Below are positions 12,101 through 23,059 of a DNA stretch of 64,000 bases, one piece after another. The notes beneath the pieces were generated by a model. It searched no databases. It was not told the origin of the DNA and saw nothing but the letters and a program-made list of their open reading frames with translations. A program made the position numbers and the translations under genes. Position 1 is the stretch's first letter; every line of letters starts with the position of its first letter. This DNA is from Sipunculus nudus (lineage: Eukaryota; Annelida; Sipuncula; Golfingiida; Sipunculidae): contig CM049313.1 of the NCBI GenBank assembly GCA_026874595.1, positions 16,363,508-16,427,507 of the forward strand, read 5' to 3'.

Positions 12101-15100
12101 TTCCAATGTTATATTTTACTCCAGTTATATGTAAACAAGCTTTGACATCGCTAGGTCATCAAACGTTTCCTTAACTAATAACTATGACAGGAAAGAGTAA
12201 AGCTTCACATAAAAAGGAACCATGTGATATAATTTTGACTGACGGCATATCAGGCAAGAGTGAGGTATCATAAAAGAATATTCGGGATAAGTCCTGAATG
12301 ATCTACTGCCATAATTTAAAGTCCATGATAATATTAAATATAAACTTATTTAATATTTTACGTGGATTGTACAAATAGTTATTATAATCGCGGCACTCTC
12401 CATGGCTCAGATGGTGGCGTTCGGTAGACTTATGAAGATGTCATTACAGACTGCTATTTTTTTACTATTCCAGAGCTTGAGAAACTTCTTAAGGAGAACG
12501 ATGGCAGGTTTAAGATTGTTACCGCCTCCGGGGTTTCGCCAATGAACGGGAAATACGGTAAACTTAGGTAAAGGCATTTTCTACCCTCTTTTTCATAATT
12601 TATTACATTGAGATACGATTCTTGATTAAGAAAGCCATCGCGCGTACCATTCAAACGAAGTAACATATCTTAGATTTAATTGTCTTTGTTCAGGTCAAAT
12701 AAGCCAGCTTTGTGGATTTTGTGATTTGAAACAAGAAACAATTAAGTTATACCCTCATACGGCAACCTTGTAGAAAGAGCAATTCATTTAGTAATATGAC
12801 TTGATTTTTTATCAAATATATTCTTAATCTGTGACCATTACACTCATTGTTACTCGTCGCCCATAGGTGTCGCTAGTGTGAATGGAAATGTGTGAAACCA
12901 AGTGCTGCGTTTTTGAAGACAACATAAGCAGAATTATAATTTTGTTCTTTATCTGCCAGGGAAATTGCAGCTCTCTGTGAGAAATACGATGCTTTGTTCT
13001 TTCTGGACGATCGTCTTGGCACTGGGGTCCTTGGTGAAGATATGAAGTGAGCAGATTTGTCAATTTCTGTGTTCACCTATATTTCGTTATTTTTATTGAA
13101 TTTCAGCTTTAGATGATAAACATCTTTTGAATAGACTTTACCGAATCTTTCGGTTTGTCTGTCTGAATATCTGTGTGTTCGTAATTGAGTGAATTGCAGA
13201 TAAATTATAACCCACTTTATCATAGTGTACATCAAATTAAATGTAAGATCAATACATGTATGTTGTCCATGATAAAGAAAACATGTTGAAACCAAAGCGA
13301 TCAGATAATACCATTATACCTCCGAATTCTCTCAGGCTGAATTTCAAAAGTTAAACCTTAACATTTCTTTTTATACAGGGGGACTGATGAACTACTTGGC
13401 GTACAGGACAAAGTTTTTCTCCATTCATCCTCACTTTCTAACGCCTTCGGACTCTCCCTGGGAGCTTACCACGCTGCTCCAACGAGTGTTCTCACTCTTC
13501 TCCGACAGAGAGCGCGACCATACAGTTACAGTGGCGGCGTTCATGGACCCTTGTCAGAGACTGCCGTTGAGGTAAGTTATTTCTCAAACTGAATGTTGTG
13601 TTATCGTCATCAGTTTGTGTGCACCACGTGTACAAATGCAGTGGTGTGTAAATAAAAGTATTATTAATCTAGAGTTAAATGCTTCAACACTATTATAAAG
13701 AGATTGGTGTAGAAAATGGTTAATGGAACATCTTGATGGATTTTTATACATGAACCCTATAAGCAAAACATCTGAGACGCAACTAACATTTCTAAGACTG
13801 TACAACGTTAATGAAAGTAACTTTAATCAGACCTAAGCAAGTTGAAAGTTACCTGGTGTTATACATATATTCATTTCACGCAAATGTATTTCCCATACCC
13901 TGACGTTAAGATGAAAAACAATAACCTGCATTTATTCTTTAAGATCTGCATTAGAGCCAGCTCTTCATCTGCCTTTTCTGTAGACTTAATGCGAGTTCTG
14001 GCTTACCCTGTGTATATATCAATAGACTGTAGATAAATCCGTTATCAGACTTTACTCAGACAAGTTCATATATGACAGATTTAAGAACTTGTTTATCTAC
14101 AAGGTGTTAGTGAACACGGTACATGCGCCAATGTTCACTAACTAAAAACAACGTAACCATAGGTGGTTGCTAAAATGCCACAAGCTGCAAAACGGCCTTG
14201 GGAAAACTCAGCTAGCATTTAAGTAGTATTACATGAATTTATTACAAGTCTCGCACAGAATCTCGTCAAACAATATATTGCGAGATTTCACCTAAGGATG
14301 CCCTAGAGGCCACAAGTTTGCAGGAATCCTACAAAAACTGGTAATCTTATGTTTTACACATATCTCGAGAGTGATTTTTCATTCTCGAAAAATAGCCACT
14401 AGGGGCGCCGCACCTGTAACGCTACAGCATATCATTTTTGGCCTAATTTTCTGCCAGACGATCTTCTTGTATATTTTTTTAATATTTTTTTCTGGCTTCT
14501 CACTTATTTATAAACATAACGAACAGCCTGTGTGAGTTGGAATCGTCGTTTCCTGACCTGCCTTATGCATTAGGTTCCAGAGATAATCTTTAGTTTATAG
14601 GCGTCCGATATAGTAATAGGCCCCTTTAAATAAACCCTTGTTCTGACATTTTGGTTATATTTTGCTGAAAATTGATATCGTGCAGTTTGTAAATGAAGCT
14701 ATAAGCACATCTTTGATAAACACTGTAGTGAAGTCAGCCACACGAACGTCTCTCTGACAATAAAAACTTTGCATTTCTCAACGCCAAATGTTAAGGTAAG
14801 GATAGGATCAAATTCTCTTGCTAGATTTAACTTATTTCGTAATTAGTCAATTATTATCTCGTTTATTAACTACGACTGTACTCACTACAATCAAACAGTT
14901 ATTGAGGTAGGTCACCAGTTCTGGGTTGTTGATTTGGGATTGTGAATTAGGAGAACTTGTCACACTACAGCCAGTTTGAATATAGTAATCACAGTCTGTT
15001 CTGGGCCAGACGGACAAATTCTGCGATTCCAAAACTTTTCAAGTCTGATATATGCCGTTTAAATATAAATGTGTCCCTTCCACGTACGCTGCGACTTTTA

Positions 15101-15492
15101 GGTTCTTGCTGTCAATGGCTACATGACAATTGTTTTAACTGAAACAGCAATAATATAAAGTATTATGTTATTTCTTTTTGTGACAGGCAATGGTTACTCT
15201 AAAACAACGCAAGCCACTTAGGGACAGAGCGATGGCCAACACGAGCAGGTTAAGGTGGAAGCTGACAGACGCAGGCTTCACGGACTGGGTACGAATACTT
15301 TTTTGCTAGTTCTTATGCTGATAAGTCTTCTTTAAGTCTGATCTTTTGACTTCGTAAATTGATTGAATGTCTTTCCTTCATTTCGTAATACTCCCTGAAA
15401 AAAACACATGCGGACGCTTAAACAGTGCTAATATTTGTTTTGTGTATGAATATTTTCTGCTGTCAAATAATCAACCATGCCTTAACTTACTA

Positions 15493-15524
<32 letters not shown>

Positions 15525-17211
15525 CAACAATAATAATAATAACAATAATAATAATAACAATAATGACAATCATATGAATCATGTTACAGGTGAACAAATT
15601 AAATTATTCTTATAAATAATTTGTTAGCTTTTATTGTCTTATTATTCCGTTTTTCTTCCTAATTAATTCGCAATTCTGCACATGCGTACACGTTTATCTA
15701 AATCAGGGAGAAATAGAACAACTTTCTTTACGGAAATGTATACACGATGCTAGATGCAGACTGAAGAAATGTTCGAAGGATACACTGCCGGTTTTATTTA
15801 ACTACAGGGAGACATGCACCCGACGTCATACGTGATGGTTGGTTCCAGAGAGGCAACAGAAGCGATGAGAAAAGCGGCTCAAGGTGATAACCTTACTTTT
15901 ATGTAATTTTACCTAGAATCTTTACTCACAAAGTTATTCAGGGATTATGATGGAGTTTTGTGTAGCGTTATCGTAACAACTAATAAACAATACCCTATAT
16001 TTGGAGGTTACCTGGATCCCGATTGGAATTCAGGGATTTTTTAAGTTTTAAGTTTAAGTGCTGATGGTCACTTGTTAATATCGCCCCTAGGATGAGCAGA
16101 CCGCCATTCACTAGTGACAATGGAATATGCAATGTGCACAGGGTGTGACCTGATTGGTGTCACCTTTGTGCTGGGGGCATAGCTGACATGTGATGCAACA
16201 ATCCAGTTTGTGATCGGTGACTCACCGAAGAAATACTATTGATCTTAATTTGTACGTTCCATTTTATTTAATATTGAATGAATTTGGCCTGACGAAAATG
16301 TGACCTCAGAAATACTCCACCTTTGCTAGTCGTTTTTGCATATGGTCGCCCTGTTGATATGATTCGCCATTCGTAAAATTAATTTAGCTAAACTGGACTC
16401 CAAGTAAAGTTCGTAATATATTAAGCTGATAAAAGCTTGGAATTTACCTAATTTGAATATTCAATGACACAATTACGCATATTCTTGCATTACAGATGCC
16501 GGCTATTTTATTGCTCCAGTGCCTCCTGCAGAAGGTAAAGTCTTTAGAAAAAATGTTTTGCCTAAAATCCAATATTGGTTTAAACCCTGGGAAGAAGGAG
16601 TAAAGTTTAAATAGACTATCAACGATTATAATAACACAGGTCCGATATATGTTCAGCCGAGAACGAAGTTGTAATTTAGGCATCATTCCGTTTAATTAAT
16701 TCAAATCAGATTACATCAGACTGATTACTTTGATTGTTCTCATTTAGGACTTTTATTTTTTCATAGGCCAGAGATGTATCATGTGTATTTCCTTAACAAT
16801 GAAAGCAAAGATCTTTACAAACCAGTTATTATATCACAAAATACATCGTCTGTATTCTTGAAGACCCAAACAATTCAATACTCATCATCTAAACACAATT
16901 GTATTCGTTGGTAGAGGTTACCTGTTTCATATTTCTAATTACGCAAAGTAAATTTCATGACTTGAATGAAAGAGTGTATAGAGCCAAAAGTAATAAATAA
17001 TCATTATACAATGAACGCAGCATGTATCCTCAATAGCTATCATTTATGTTTTTTAGATGTCCACAGACTTCGTATCACAACCAACGCGGCCCACGATGAA
17101 TCGTCAATAGATGAACTGGCAGAGACGCTGATAGAGGCAGGGAAAAAACATGGTGCTTTGAGTTTAGAAAACCAAGCCAAGGTCAAGGCCACTTTGTCGG
17201 AATGGCGATGA
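6365..17211 (+). CDS. GCAT/KBL-like alpha-oxoamine synthase family protein, predicted pseudoenzyme (11 exons)
   Basis: Spliced CDS: 6365-6389, 8803-9038, 10341-10427, 10891-11110, 12474-12567, 12960-13046, 13379-13571, 15187-15288, 15808-15883, 16496-16534, 17057-17211. All introns are GT..AG with matching phases, giving 437 residues (human GCAT is about 419). The arginine-rich, acid-free N terminus suggests a mitochondrial presequence. Family landmarks are SNDYFGLN (80-87), DHPC with His166, FLDDRLGTG (235-243), GTDELLGV (251-258), LLRQRARPY near 290, and RLR (390-392) where the substrate carboxylate is bound. GCAT cleaves 2-amino-3-ketobutyrate with CoA to glycine and acetyl-CoA. Here the Schiff-base Lys of TLGKA is Asn271 (SLSNA) and the His of DECHA/DDSHA is Leu240; Asp237 (PLP N1) remains. 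Normal GCAT chemistry therefore looks lost. SPTLC1/LCB1 is a known family precedent for a subunit without the lysine, but GTDELLGV and RQRARPY favour a GCAT origin. Function unknown. Confidence 0.87.
6748..7337. mobile_element. hAT-like non-autonomous element in intron 1
   Basis: Termini are CAGGGGCTTA and the inverse TACGCCCCT, flanked on both sides by GGAAGCT (6741-6747 and 7338-7344). The 7-bp duplication (8 bp with one mismatch) fits hAT. The interior holds GT, G, TA and CA simple repeats and no transposase. Confidence 0.65.
6999..7053. repeat. (TA)n microsatellite
   Basis: About 27 TA units inside the hAT-like element; a second TA tract lies at 6841-6881. Confidence 0.95.
7570..8802 (+). 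other. Remainder of intron 1
   Basis: AT-rich, no exon-like segment seen; ends in the acceptor at 8801-8802. Confidence 0.5.
8803..9038 (+). CDS. GCAT-like gene, coding exon 2
   Basis: Acceptor is TTTTTTAG at 8795-8802. The exon encodes residues 9-87: the rest of the basic leader, an N-terminal helix (MLLDRIDKQMKQMKEDG) and the SNDYFGLN motif. The donor is GTAATC. The open frame runs on past the donor into a TATC microsatellite, which is not coding. Confidence 0.85.
9084..9545 (+). repeat. Large TATC/TCTC compound microsatellite in intron 2
   Basis: About 460 bp of TCTA, TCTC and TTTC units starting only ~45 bp after the exon-2 donor. The long Ser/Ile/Tyr/Leu-only reading frames across it are artefacts. 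Confidence 0.97.
9546..10340 (+). other. Intron 2, with a possible decayed tRNA-SINE
   Basis: 9755-9850 reads TGACACTGGACTTGTGATC then GATTACAGTCTC, similar in layout to the tRNA-SINE near 40.1 kb (GCCGGACTTGTGATCAAGCG). The rest is featureless. Confidence 0.35.
10341..10427 (+). CDS. GCAT-like gene, coding exon 3
   Basis: The exon has 29 codons (residues 88-116), phase 0 at both ends, with donor GTAAGT. It covers the family segment normally reading yG.g..G.R...Gt; here WGINYFCRQFDGTT. Confidence 0.82.
10891..11110 (+). CDS. GCAT-like gene, coding exon 4
   Basis: Residues 117-189. It contains NHTFVEAELAKMHG (the family H..LE..lA helix) and ISDEYDHPCIQDAG, where His166 is the ring that stacks on PLP in active relatives. 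Acceptor TTATAG, donor GTACTG. Confidence 0.87.
11725..11950 (+). mobile_element. tRNA-derived SINE in intron 4
   Basis: The head has GCCCAGGGGTAGAGCATAGG (A-box region) and GTGAGTTCAAATCTCAG (B box), then a GC-rich body with a hairpin CCCACCCAGGGTGGGC and AGTGCGTCTTTGGGGGG. It lacks a proper acceptor stem, so it is a SINE head, not a tRNA gene. Confidence 0.75.
12376..12440 (-). mobile_element. SINE fragment
   Basis: ACTCTCCATGGCTCAGATG is the inverse of the tail of the 4738-4935 SINE, including the ATTATAA segment. Confidence 0.5.
12474..12567 (+). CDS. GCAT-like gene, coding exon 5
   Basis: Residues 190-221. ASGVSPMNGKYGKL matches the family dG.fSMdGdiapL segment with several substitutions. 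Acceptor TATTCCAG, donor GTAAAG, ending in a split Arg codon. Confidence 0.86.
12960..13046 (+). CDS. GCAT-like gene, coding exon 6
   Basis: Residues 221-250, reading FLDDRLGTGVLGEDMK. Asp237 aligns with the PLP N1-binding Asp. The His two residues after the second acidic residue in active enzymes is Leu240 here. Donor GTGAGC. Confidence 0.87.
13379..13571 (+). CDS. GCAT-like gene, coding exon 7 (Schiff-base region)
   Basis: Residues 250-314. GTDELLGV and RQRARPY match GCAT closely and fix the register. The intervening SSLSNAFG puts Asn271 (codon AAC, about 13439-13441) where PLP-dependent relatives have Lys in TLGKA. Donor GTAAGT. Confidence 0.9.
14095..14630 (+). repeat. Diverged family A repeat in intron 7
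   Basis: Starts GTTAGTGAACACGGTACATG like 49395 (GTCAGTAAACACGGTAAATA) and ends GGCGTCCGATATAGTAATAG like GACGTCAGATATCGGAATA. The middle is diverged or holds an insertion. Confidence 0.5.
15187..15288 (+). CDS. GCAT-like gene, coding exon 8
   Basis: 34 codons (residues 315-348), phase 0 at both ends, encoding the helix and LTDAGFTDW turn at the start of the C-terminal small domain. Acceptor TGACAG, donor GTACGA. Confidence 0.82.
15491..15565 (+). repeat. (AAT)n microsatellite with AAC interruptions
   Basis: About 25 trinucleotide units in intron 8; the poly-Asn frame across it is not coding. Confidence 0.95.
15808..15883 (+). CDS. GCAT-like gene, coding exon 9
   Basis: Residues 349-373, HPTSYVMVGSREATEAMRKA, the small-domain strand and helix equivalent to hPicPVmlGd in GCAT. 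Donor GTGATA, phase 1. Confidence 0.82.
16496..16534 (+). CDS. GCAT-like gene, coding exon 10 (39-bp microexon)
   Basis: Residues 374-386, AGYFIAPVPPAE, matching the GCAT strand GIFVIGFSYPVVP in position. Acceptor ATTACAG, donor GTAAAG. Both phases fit the neighbouring exons. Confidence 0.8.
17057..17211 (+). CDS. GCAT-like gene, terminal coding exon 11
   Basis: Residues 387-437 and TGA. VHRLRITTNAAHDESSIDEL aligns with the GCAT C terminus, and Arg392 keeps the substrate carboxylate arginine. Ends ...LSEWR. Poly(A) candidates are ATTAAA near 17248 and AATAAA near 17453. Confidence 0.86.
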
Positions 17212-17219
17212 GCACCGAT

Positions 17220-18740
17220 GCATTTTTAAGATTCACTCTAACACGTATTAAAGTGACATTTTATGTACAGCTGTATGGTTAAGAACAGACAGCGTTTCAA
17301 GATTGATGGATCTTGTACTCGTATCATGTGTTAATTTGGTCGCAGTATCTGTTAATTGTTGATTTGTTCACAGACAAGTAAAGATAAAAATGTTTCATAT
17401 ACATTTGCTTCGTCCTAAAATATTTTTAGAAATATACCAAATGACACAACTAATAAAATAAGCAAATCAGACAAGATAGGGCACACAAATATGTTACTGC
17501 CCTCAAGAAGCACACGTGTTTATCATTTTATTGTTACTACCTTGCGTAAAAAAATCCTCCAAAAATATATTACCTGCAAGAAAGGAAAAATCATACTTAT
17601 AATCAGATCATAAACTGTATTTAATATTTAAAATATTATCATTCTTACTTGATATCTCAACAGCACAAACCAAATATTTTAGACGCAAACTATGTTACAA
17701 ACGGAATCCTCTGTATTTTAACGATATGTTGTTAGAAAACAGACCAATCTTTTATTAACGATTAATGTGTTTATGGAAGTACTTTCAAAATACAGACTAT
17801 TCTTTCAAATACGATTATTGGTTCATGGGGATTCAAACAATCTTAAAGTCACTTCATATCGGACATCTTCGGCAAAATGGTTTAATTACTTGATCATATG
17901 TTGTAAACGTTACATTGTATTTTGTAAACACAGGCACAAGGTATCACGGACACAGTTAAATTCACGATACAAATTTAATATGCGCAATGTCTTTGCAAAA
18001 TAAATTCTAAAGCAAATGCAAGCTTTTGATATATCAATGAAATCTACTGTTCCGGCATGAATATTTTATTACATAATTACGGAAGAAGCATTAACAAGTT
18101 CCATTAAAATATATATAGCCTTACTATATGTCACTCTCTCTTCTAAGGCCTCACATTTTAAATATCGATTCGTAACTAGATCGTTAAACCTCGGAAACTT
18201 CTCGTAGGGTAATATTGTTTGTTAATGGTATATTAATTTTTTTTATATTTCCCAAAAACCGCATTAACAACAAAGATTATAGTCAACATAAAACACGCTT
18301 TTACTTACAAAATAAAGGAAATTAGTTGTAAATTATGGACGTTATTGTAAAGGAAGTGGGATTTAACATATAATTTTAGCAGGCATTTGACGTTTGTGTC
18401 TAATCTGGTAAAGTTCGATTTATTCACTCAAACTTGTACAAACCCTTCTCATGACTATGACAATATATACAGGTTTCAAAATGTACGTGGTGAGTTGGGA
18501 TACACATCACCCTCAACCACAAACTACACAAACACCGTGAAGATGCAAGCCGGAAACTGGCACATACTGCGATTCGAACTGAATCCTTCTCATCATAAAG
18601 ATTCTTTTTCAGTTCAAACTGTATAACCATCACCAACGATTATTGATTTATACCGGTTCCAAAAGTCTAAGAAAACAACCGTTCTTTCTAGACCAGTTCA
18701 TTTAAATAAAAATCAAATGCAGCAAAACGGTATTATTATT
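17220..18740. other. 3' flank of the GCAT-like gene, no further gene seen
   Basis: AT-rich; contains the candidate poly(A) signals noted above and nothing else recognised. Confidence 0.45.
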
Positions 18741-18744
18741 AGTG

Positions 18745-19330
18745 ACTGTAAGTCACCTGAGATAAAGCGATCACCCTTTTTCCGTAGTCATGCCGTTAAC
18801 AGGGCACAAATCGTTACCGTTATACTTATAAACTTCTGACTGTACATCCAGGGAGGTCCATGAAACATCTCCATGGAAACCGGAAATTAGGTCTCTTTTA
18901 CGCATATCTTCTGAGCTATACGGCTCGTAGGTACTCCACGCAAATTTTAAAAGATTTGATTCAAAAGCTCCATTATTTGAATATCTAATGCATTGATCGC
19001 CTTGATTCTTTGCATGCCTACTGATCATGGAGTGTTTCGTCAGTTCTGCAGACTAGTGGCGCCATCTGTATTTTTGTCTTATTTTTACGCATTTTTGACT
19101 CTAATTTTTTAGACCTTCAAATGAAGTGGTTTATAGTTAACAGGGGACAAACTGTAGCCGTTGAACCTTATATGCAGGGATGATCCAAGTGACCTATATT
19201 TTGCTAATAACGGGCCGAAAACGTGATTTGTAAGCACTCAGAGAGTCAGATTGGGCCTAAAATGTATCCAAGAGGCCTATAATCTACTATCATGACTTTC
19301 AGCGAGGTCCATATAAAATCTTCTTTGAAA
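18745..19330 (-). repeat. Isolated reverse copy of the ~340-bp array repeat
   Basis: The inverse of 18745-19060 gives GGCGCCACTAGTCTGCAGAA then GGTAACAG..GACCTAATTTC.GGTTTCCATGGAGA, the unit tandemly repeated at 43.7-45.8 kb. A second, weaker copy follows to 19330. Confidence 0.7.
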
Positions 19331-20230
19331 CCTAAATTGTGGAACAGAAATGCAAGAGGTTTTTGGGTAGCTAGGACAAAAATCCATGACTCTATGCTGG
19401 AATCTTATTGACTTAGAATGCAAGAGTGCAATATTGATTGAATATGATTCTATGCCACTTCAACACACTGTCATTGCCACAACTGGGAATAGAAATGCAG
19501 CCAGTAAACAAAGCACAGAACTCAGCTTATAGGGGAAATCCGTGTAATTTGGACCCCTTAAAGAAAATCTTCGAAAATTTTAAATATATAAAACATATAA
19601 AAATTGCAAAATCATTTTTATTGAGGAAGCTGGTACAAGAACACTTTACTGTGAAAGTAGACTTGCAAAATTAATATTACCGACTTTAAAGTCAGTGACA
19701 AAAATAATTAATTCTGGTCCATATTACACACTCTGAATGTAATATGGACCACATAAAAGTGTAATTTGGACCATTACCTCAACAGATTATAATAAAGTTA
19801 ATATCAACTTCAACAGCAGAAATATTATTTTGTACTCCTAAGTGACCAATAATGAAGAAAAACATATATCTAAGCATAAAAGTCAAGCATGTTTTCCAAT
19901 ATATCATGAAAGAAAAAGAGTTATAAAACACATATCGTCGATAATATTCACTGTTAATACAGCTTGCATGGAGGCAAAAATTAAACGAGACAGAACATAA
20001 TACTGCATTTACAATTAAAATTTTTAATTCAAGTTAAAATCCACTTCAAAAACGGAAATGTTATTTTAACACAGTTATTTACCTATATATGCACGAAGAA
20101 GAACATGCACCTAACATAAAAGCAAAAGATGTTTTCTATTTATTCCTCAATGTGTGTGCAATTAGTATACTCTCCTGTACAGGACTGTAATAGACTATAC
20201 CCCCTCCCCATATCAACCCCATATATGCGT

Positions 20231-20241
20231 ATATATATATA

Positions 20242-20293
<52 letters not shown>
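20231..20293. repeat. (TA)n tract next to the solo LTR
   Basis: Continues as 21165-21242 on the other side; the LTR sits inside the tract. Confidence 0.93.
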
Positions 20294-20297
<4 letters not shown>

Positions 20298-21160
20298 ACG
20301 GAACCTAATAACAACAGATCACGTAGTCGTGACGAGCATAAATTTTGTTACGGAGATAAATAAAAAATCAGATTCTGTAAAACTAGGCAGGGTGAAATGT
20401 CTAGGGGAATAAATAAAGAAGTCAGTGGTTTTTTGTTAACAAATAATTATAATTTATTCTTAAAACAATCCTAACATTACAATACACTAGATCAATACAA
20501 TTACACAGTAAAACAACAGTTTAACAGTAAATCAATACAATTACACAGTATAATAAATAAATTGTACAGTACCAGAGTGTCCGGATCCTAGGCTTTTCTG
20601 GATACCACCACTGTCAAAGCTCAACAAGTCCTTTAAAACATATAATCCAGATGAACAGTTCAGGTAGATCTTCTCAGAGAATAATAGTCCAATTCAATCC
20701 CGAAATCAATCTGTTGTAATCCAAAAGTGAAGTTCTGGTAATAGTCCCAAAAGCAAACTAAAGACTGAATAAAATCTGTTACAAAGTTCGAAGAATATCT
20801 ATCATTGCTGCAATTATCGGAAAAGTCGACAAACTGACTCACACTGTTCCGTCTCCGCTGGAATATTTCTGTGTCCCCTCTGCTCTAAACATAGTCCTCA
20901 TTTATAACGTTTTCACCCAAAGCCCAGAGACTTCTATTTCACGAACAATCCAAAGAACACAACAAAACATATATACACACGCGCCCAAAGAACAGACCTG
21001 AACATTTCAGACTAGAACAAAGAACCCTGTGTTTCTACACCTCAGAGTTCAACCAGTACGGATTACACCGAGTGCTGTGTCTCTACACGTCATAGCAACG
21101 CCCTACGCCTGCGCTACACTAATCAGAATGTCCACAGCGCACAATAAAAGAGACACCTGT

Positions 21161-21164
<4 letters not shown>
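20294..21164 (-). mobile_element. Solo LTR, copy 1 (871 bp)
   Basis: On the - strand it begins TGTTACAGGTGTCTCTTTTA and ends ..GGTTCCGTAACA (TG..CA). It has a TATA motif (TTATAAATGAGG, near 20899-20907 on +) and shares most of its length with 48422-49309. It lies inside a (TA)n tract, so the duplication cannot be read clearly. No gag-pol nearby. Confidence 0.82.

Positions 21165-21242
<78 letters not shown>
21165..21242. repeat. (TA)n tract
   Basis: About 39 TA units flanking the LTR. Confidence 0.95.
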
Positions 21243-21245
<3 letters not shown>

Positions 21246-21335
21246 GCCGGATGCCCACTTGCAATATTTGCCTTTTGCTTTTGCCTGCGTAGTCATGTCG
21301 GCTAGTACGAGCTCTTTAAATGTGCCTTTGTTTGT

Positions 21336-21645
21336 GTAAAGGTACGTTTCCATGTGCGCGTATATGCGTACGAGCGTACATATTCGCGTGAAACAATAGG
21401 TGTGTTTCCATGTGCCCGTATATGCGTATATGCGTGAACTGGCAGACATAGGCCTATATATTTGTACAATGGATCGAGCAGGCCTTCCACAATATGATGC
21501 TGAAGAATTGTCATTATACCCCGAATCCTGTGGCGATTTTCACGCATACACGCTGACGGATACATGGAAACACCCCAGTTACAAAATCATATGAGTGATT
21601 TTTCACGCATATCCGCATATACGTGCACATGAAACACCCGGCCCT
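21336..21645. mobile_element. Nested short inverted-repeat element
   Basis: GTTTCCATGTGCCCGTATAT at 21414 and its near-inverse ATATACGTGCACATGAAAC at 21621 enclose about 200 bp; related arms occur at 21342 and 21537-21575. Looks like a small MITE with internal copies of its arm. Confidence 0.5.
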
Positions 21646-22159
21646 TAAGTCAATTGCAATGTAATCTAGGAGAAGGAAGTAAATCGAATGATATTTTCCT
21701 TTGATGTGTAAAATGAACCACCTGTGTGTAATTTGGACCACCGGTCCATATTACACTATAGGGCCTGGTCCATATTACACACAACAAGTCGATATGCAGA
21801 TATTGACCCTGACCTTATTTACATATTATTAGCCAAAATCAAAATGGCCAGTTCTAGGCCCATGTTATAAAGCATGGTAATGTTGGGACATGATGGGATC
21901 TTCATTGAATAACAGGCAGAATACTTCGATATTTATATGCATGGAAAATAAGAACAAACTATGAAATTAACATCTTCAAGTTGAATATTCGCCAAAACTT
22001 GCACCTAGCTTTCCTGCACCGTCATTGGATGCTTCAAAATGGTCGATGCTACAGTGACGAACTTGCCTCGTTCTGGTACTATTTTTCCAAATATGGAAAT
22101 TTTGGGTGTTTCAAATTACAAGGTGGTCCAAATTTCACGGATTTCCCCTACATCTGGTA

Positions 22160-23055
22160 ATTAAAAGAGAACAACGTGGCCATAAAATCACGTGGTGAAT
22201 TTTGAAAAGAGCAAAACTCTACTCTCCAGCAACAAAAAAAAGATGCACTATTTCTCTGGGAAAATACTTTATTATATGCAAACCTCAACTTGCAACCCTC
22301 AACAAATGGAATGAACTCGTGACGTCATGCAGACGCGAAGTAAATACCTGACAAACAAGCGACAAAGAAAAGCTAAGCACCGAAGCACATCATTAATCCC
22401 GAGTTACTGTATGAGCAAGTCCCGGCCACTCGGACTCCGTGACAATACCAGAAGCCGGCCCTCAACAAGGATAAGGTCAGAATGACGCATTATTTTCACT
22501 ATATATTTTCATTGTAAATAAAGGTAATTTGCATGCATACCTGACCACATATTGACAGTTCCGGCACATTGGTCTTAGACACCAAACTGAACTCTGTTTA
22601 CAAATGTGGAGAAAGTGGCGCCTCATGTGACTCGTTTGAGAACTATGGGCCTAGTTCTACCTCAGTTTAAAGATGGCAGCACCTCCTGGAGCAAACTGCG
22701 GATAAGGCACACCTCTCACAGCATCTTGTGTCAAAATTTTTCTCTGCAGATAAAAAAATTATCTTTGCATGATTTAAAAGCAAAAATCCTATATTATCCA
22801 ATAATCAAAGCCACATATTAATGGCCCTTCTATTAGTTTGAGGTTGACTTCAGCCCGGCCATGTCATACTACATTTAGACCCTACACAAAATTACCAAGT
22901 GCTCTAATTGTCGCTCACGCCATAAACGACACTGTACAGCTGACCCTGACCCCAAGTCAATTTACTATAAACAAAGACCCCATATTCGGGATTTACAGCA
23001 ACGGACACTATTAGGCTACATCATCCAATGAGGGCCAAACGCTCTGAGCATGTGG
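22160..23055. other. Intergenic stretch, nothing recognised
   Basis: No splice-bounded coding signal; only short frames. Confidence 0.4.
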
Positions 23056-23059
23056 TACG

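Larger units (their letters stand above)
19532..22148. mobile_element. TA-flanked non-autonomous DNA element (2.6 kb including an LTR insertion)
   Basis: Left end GGGGAAATCCGTGTAATTTG, right end the inverse (CAAATTTCACGGATTTCCCC), with TA on both sides. Short inverse motifs GTGTAATTTGGACC and GGTCCATATTACAC recur at 19540, 19709-19770, 21727-21785 and 22115. No transposase frame is visible. A solo LTR and TA tracts sit inside, so the original element was about 1.6 kb. Confidence 0.72.

Noticed and set aside
12960-13571. SPTLC1/LCB1 orthologue
   Set aside because: Loss of the lysine is similar, but SPTLC1 hallmarks around the GFYGT segment are missing while GTDELLGV and RQRARPY match GCAT.
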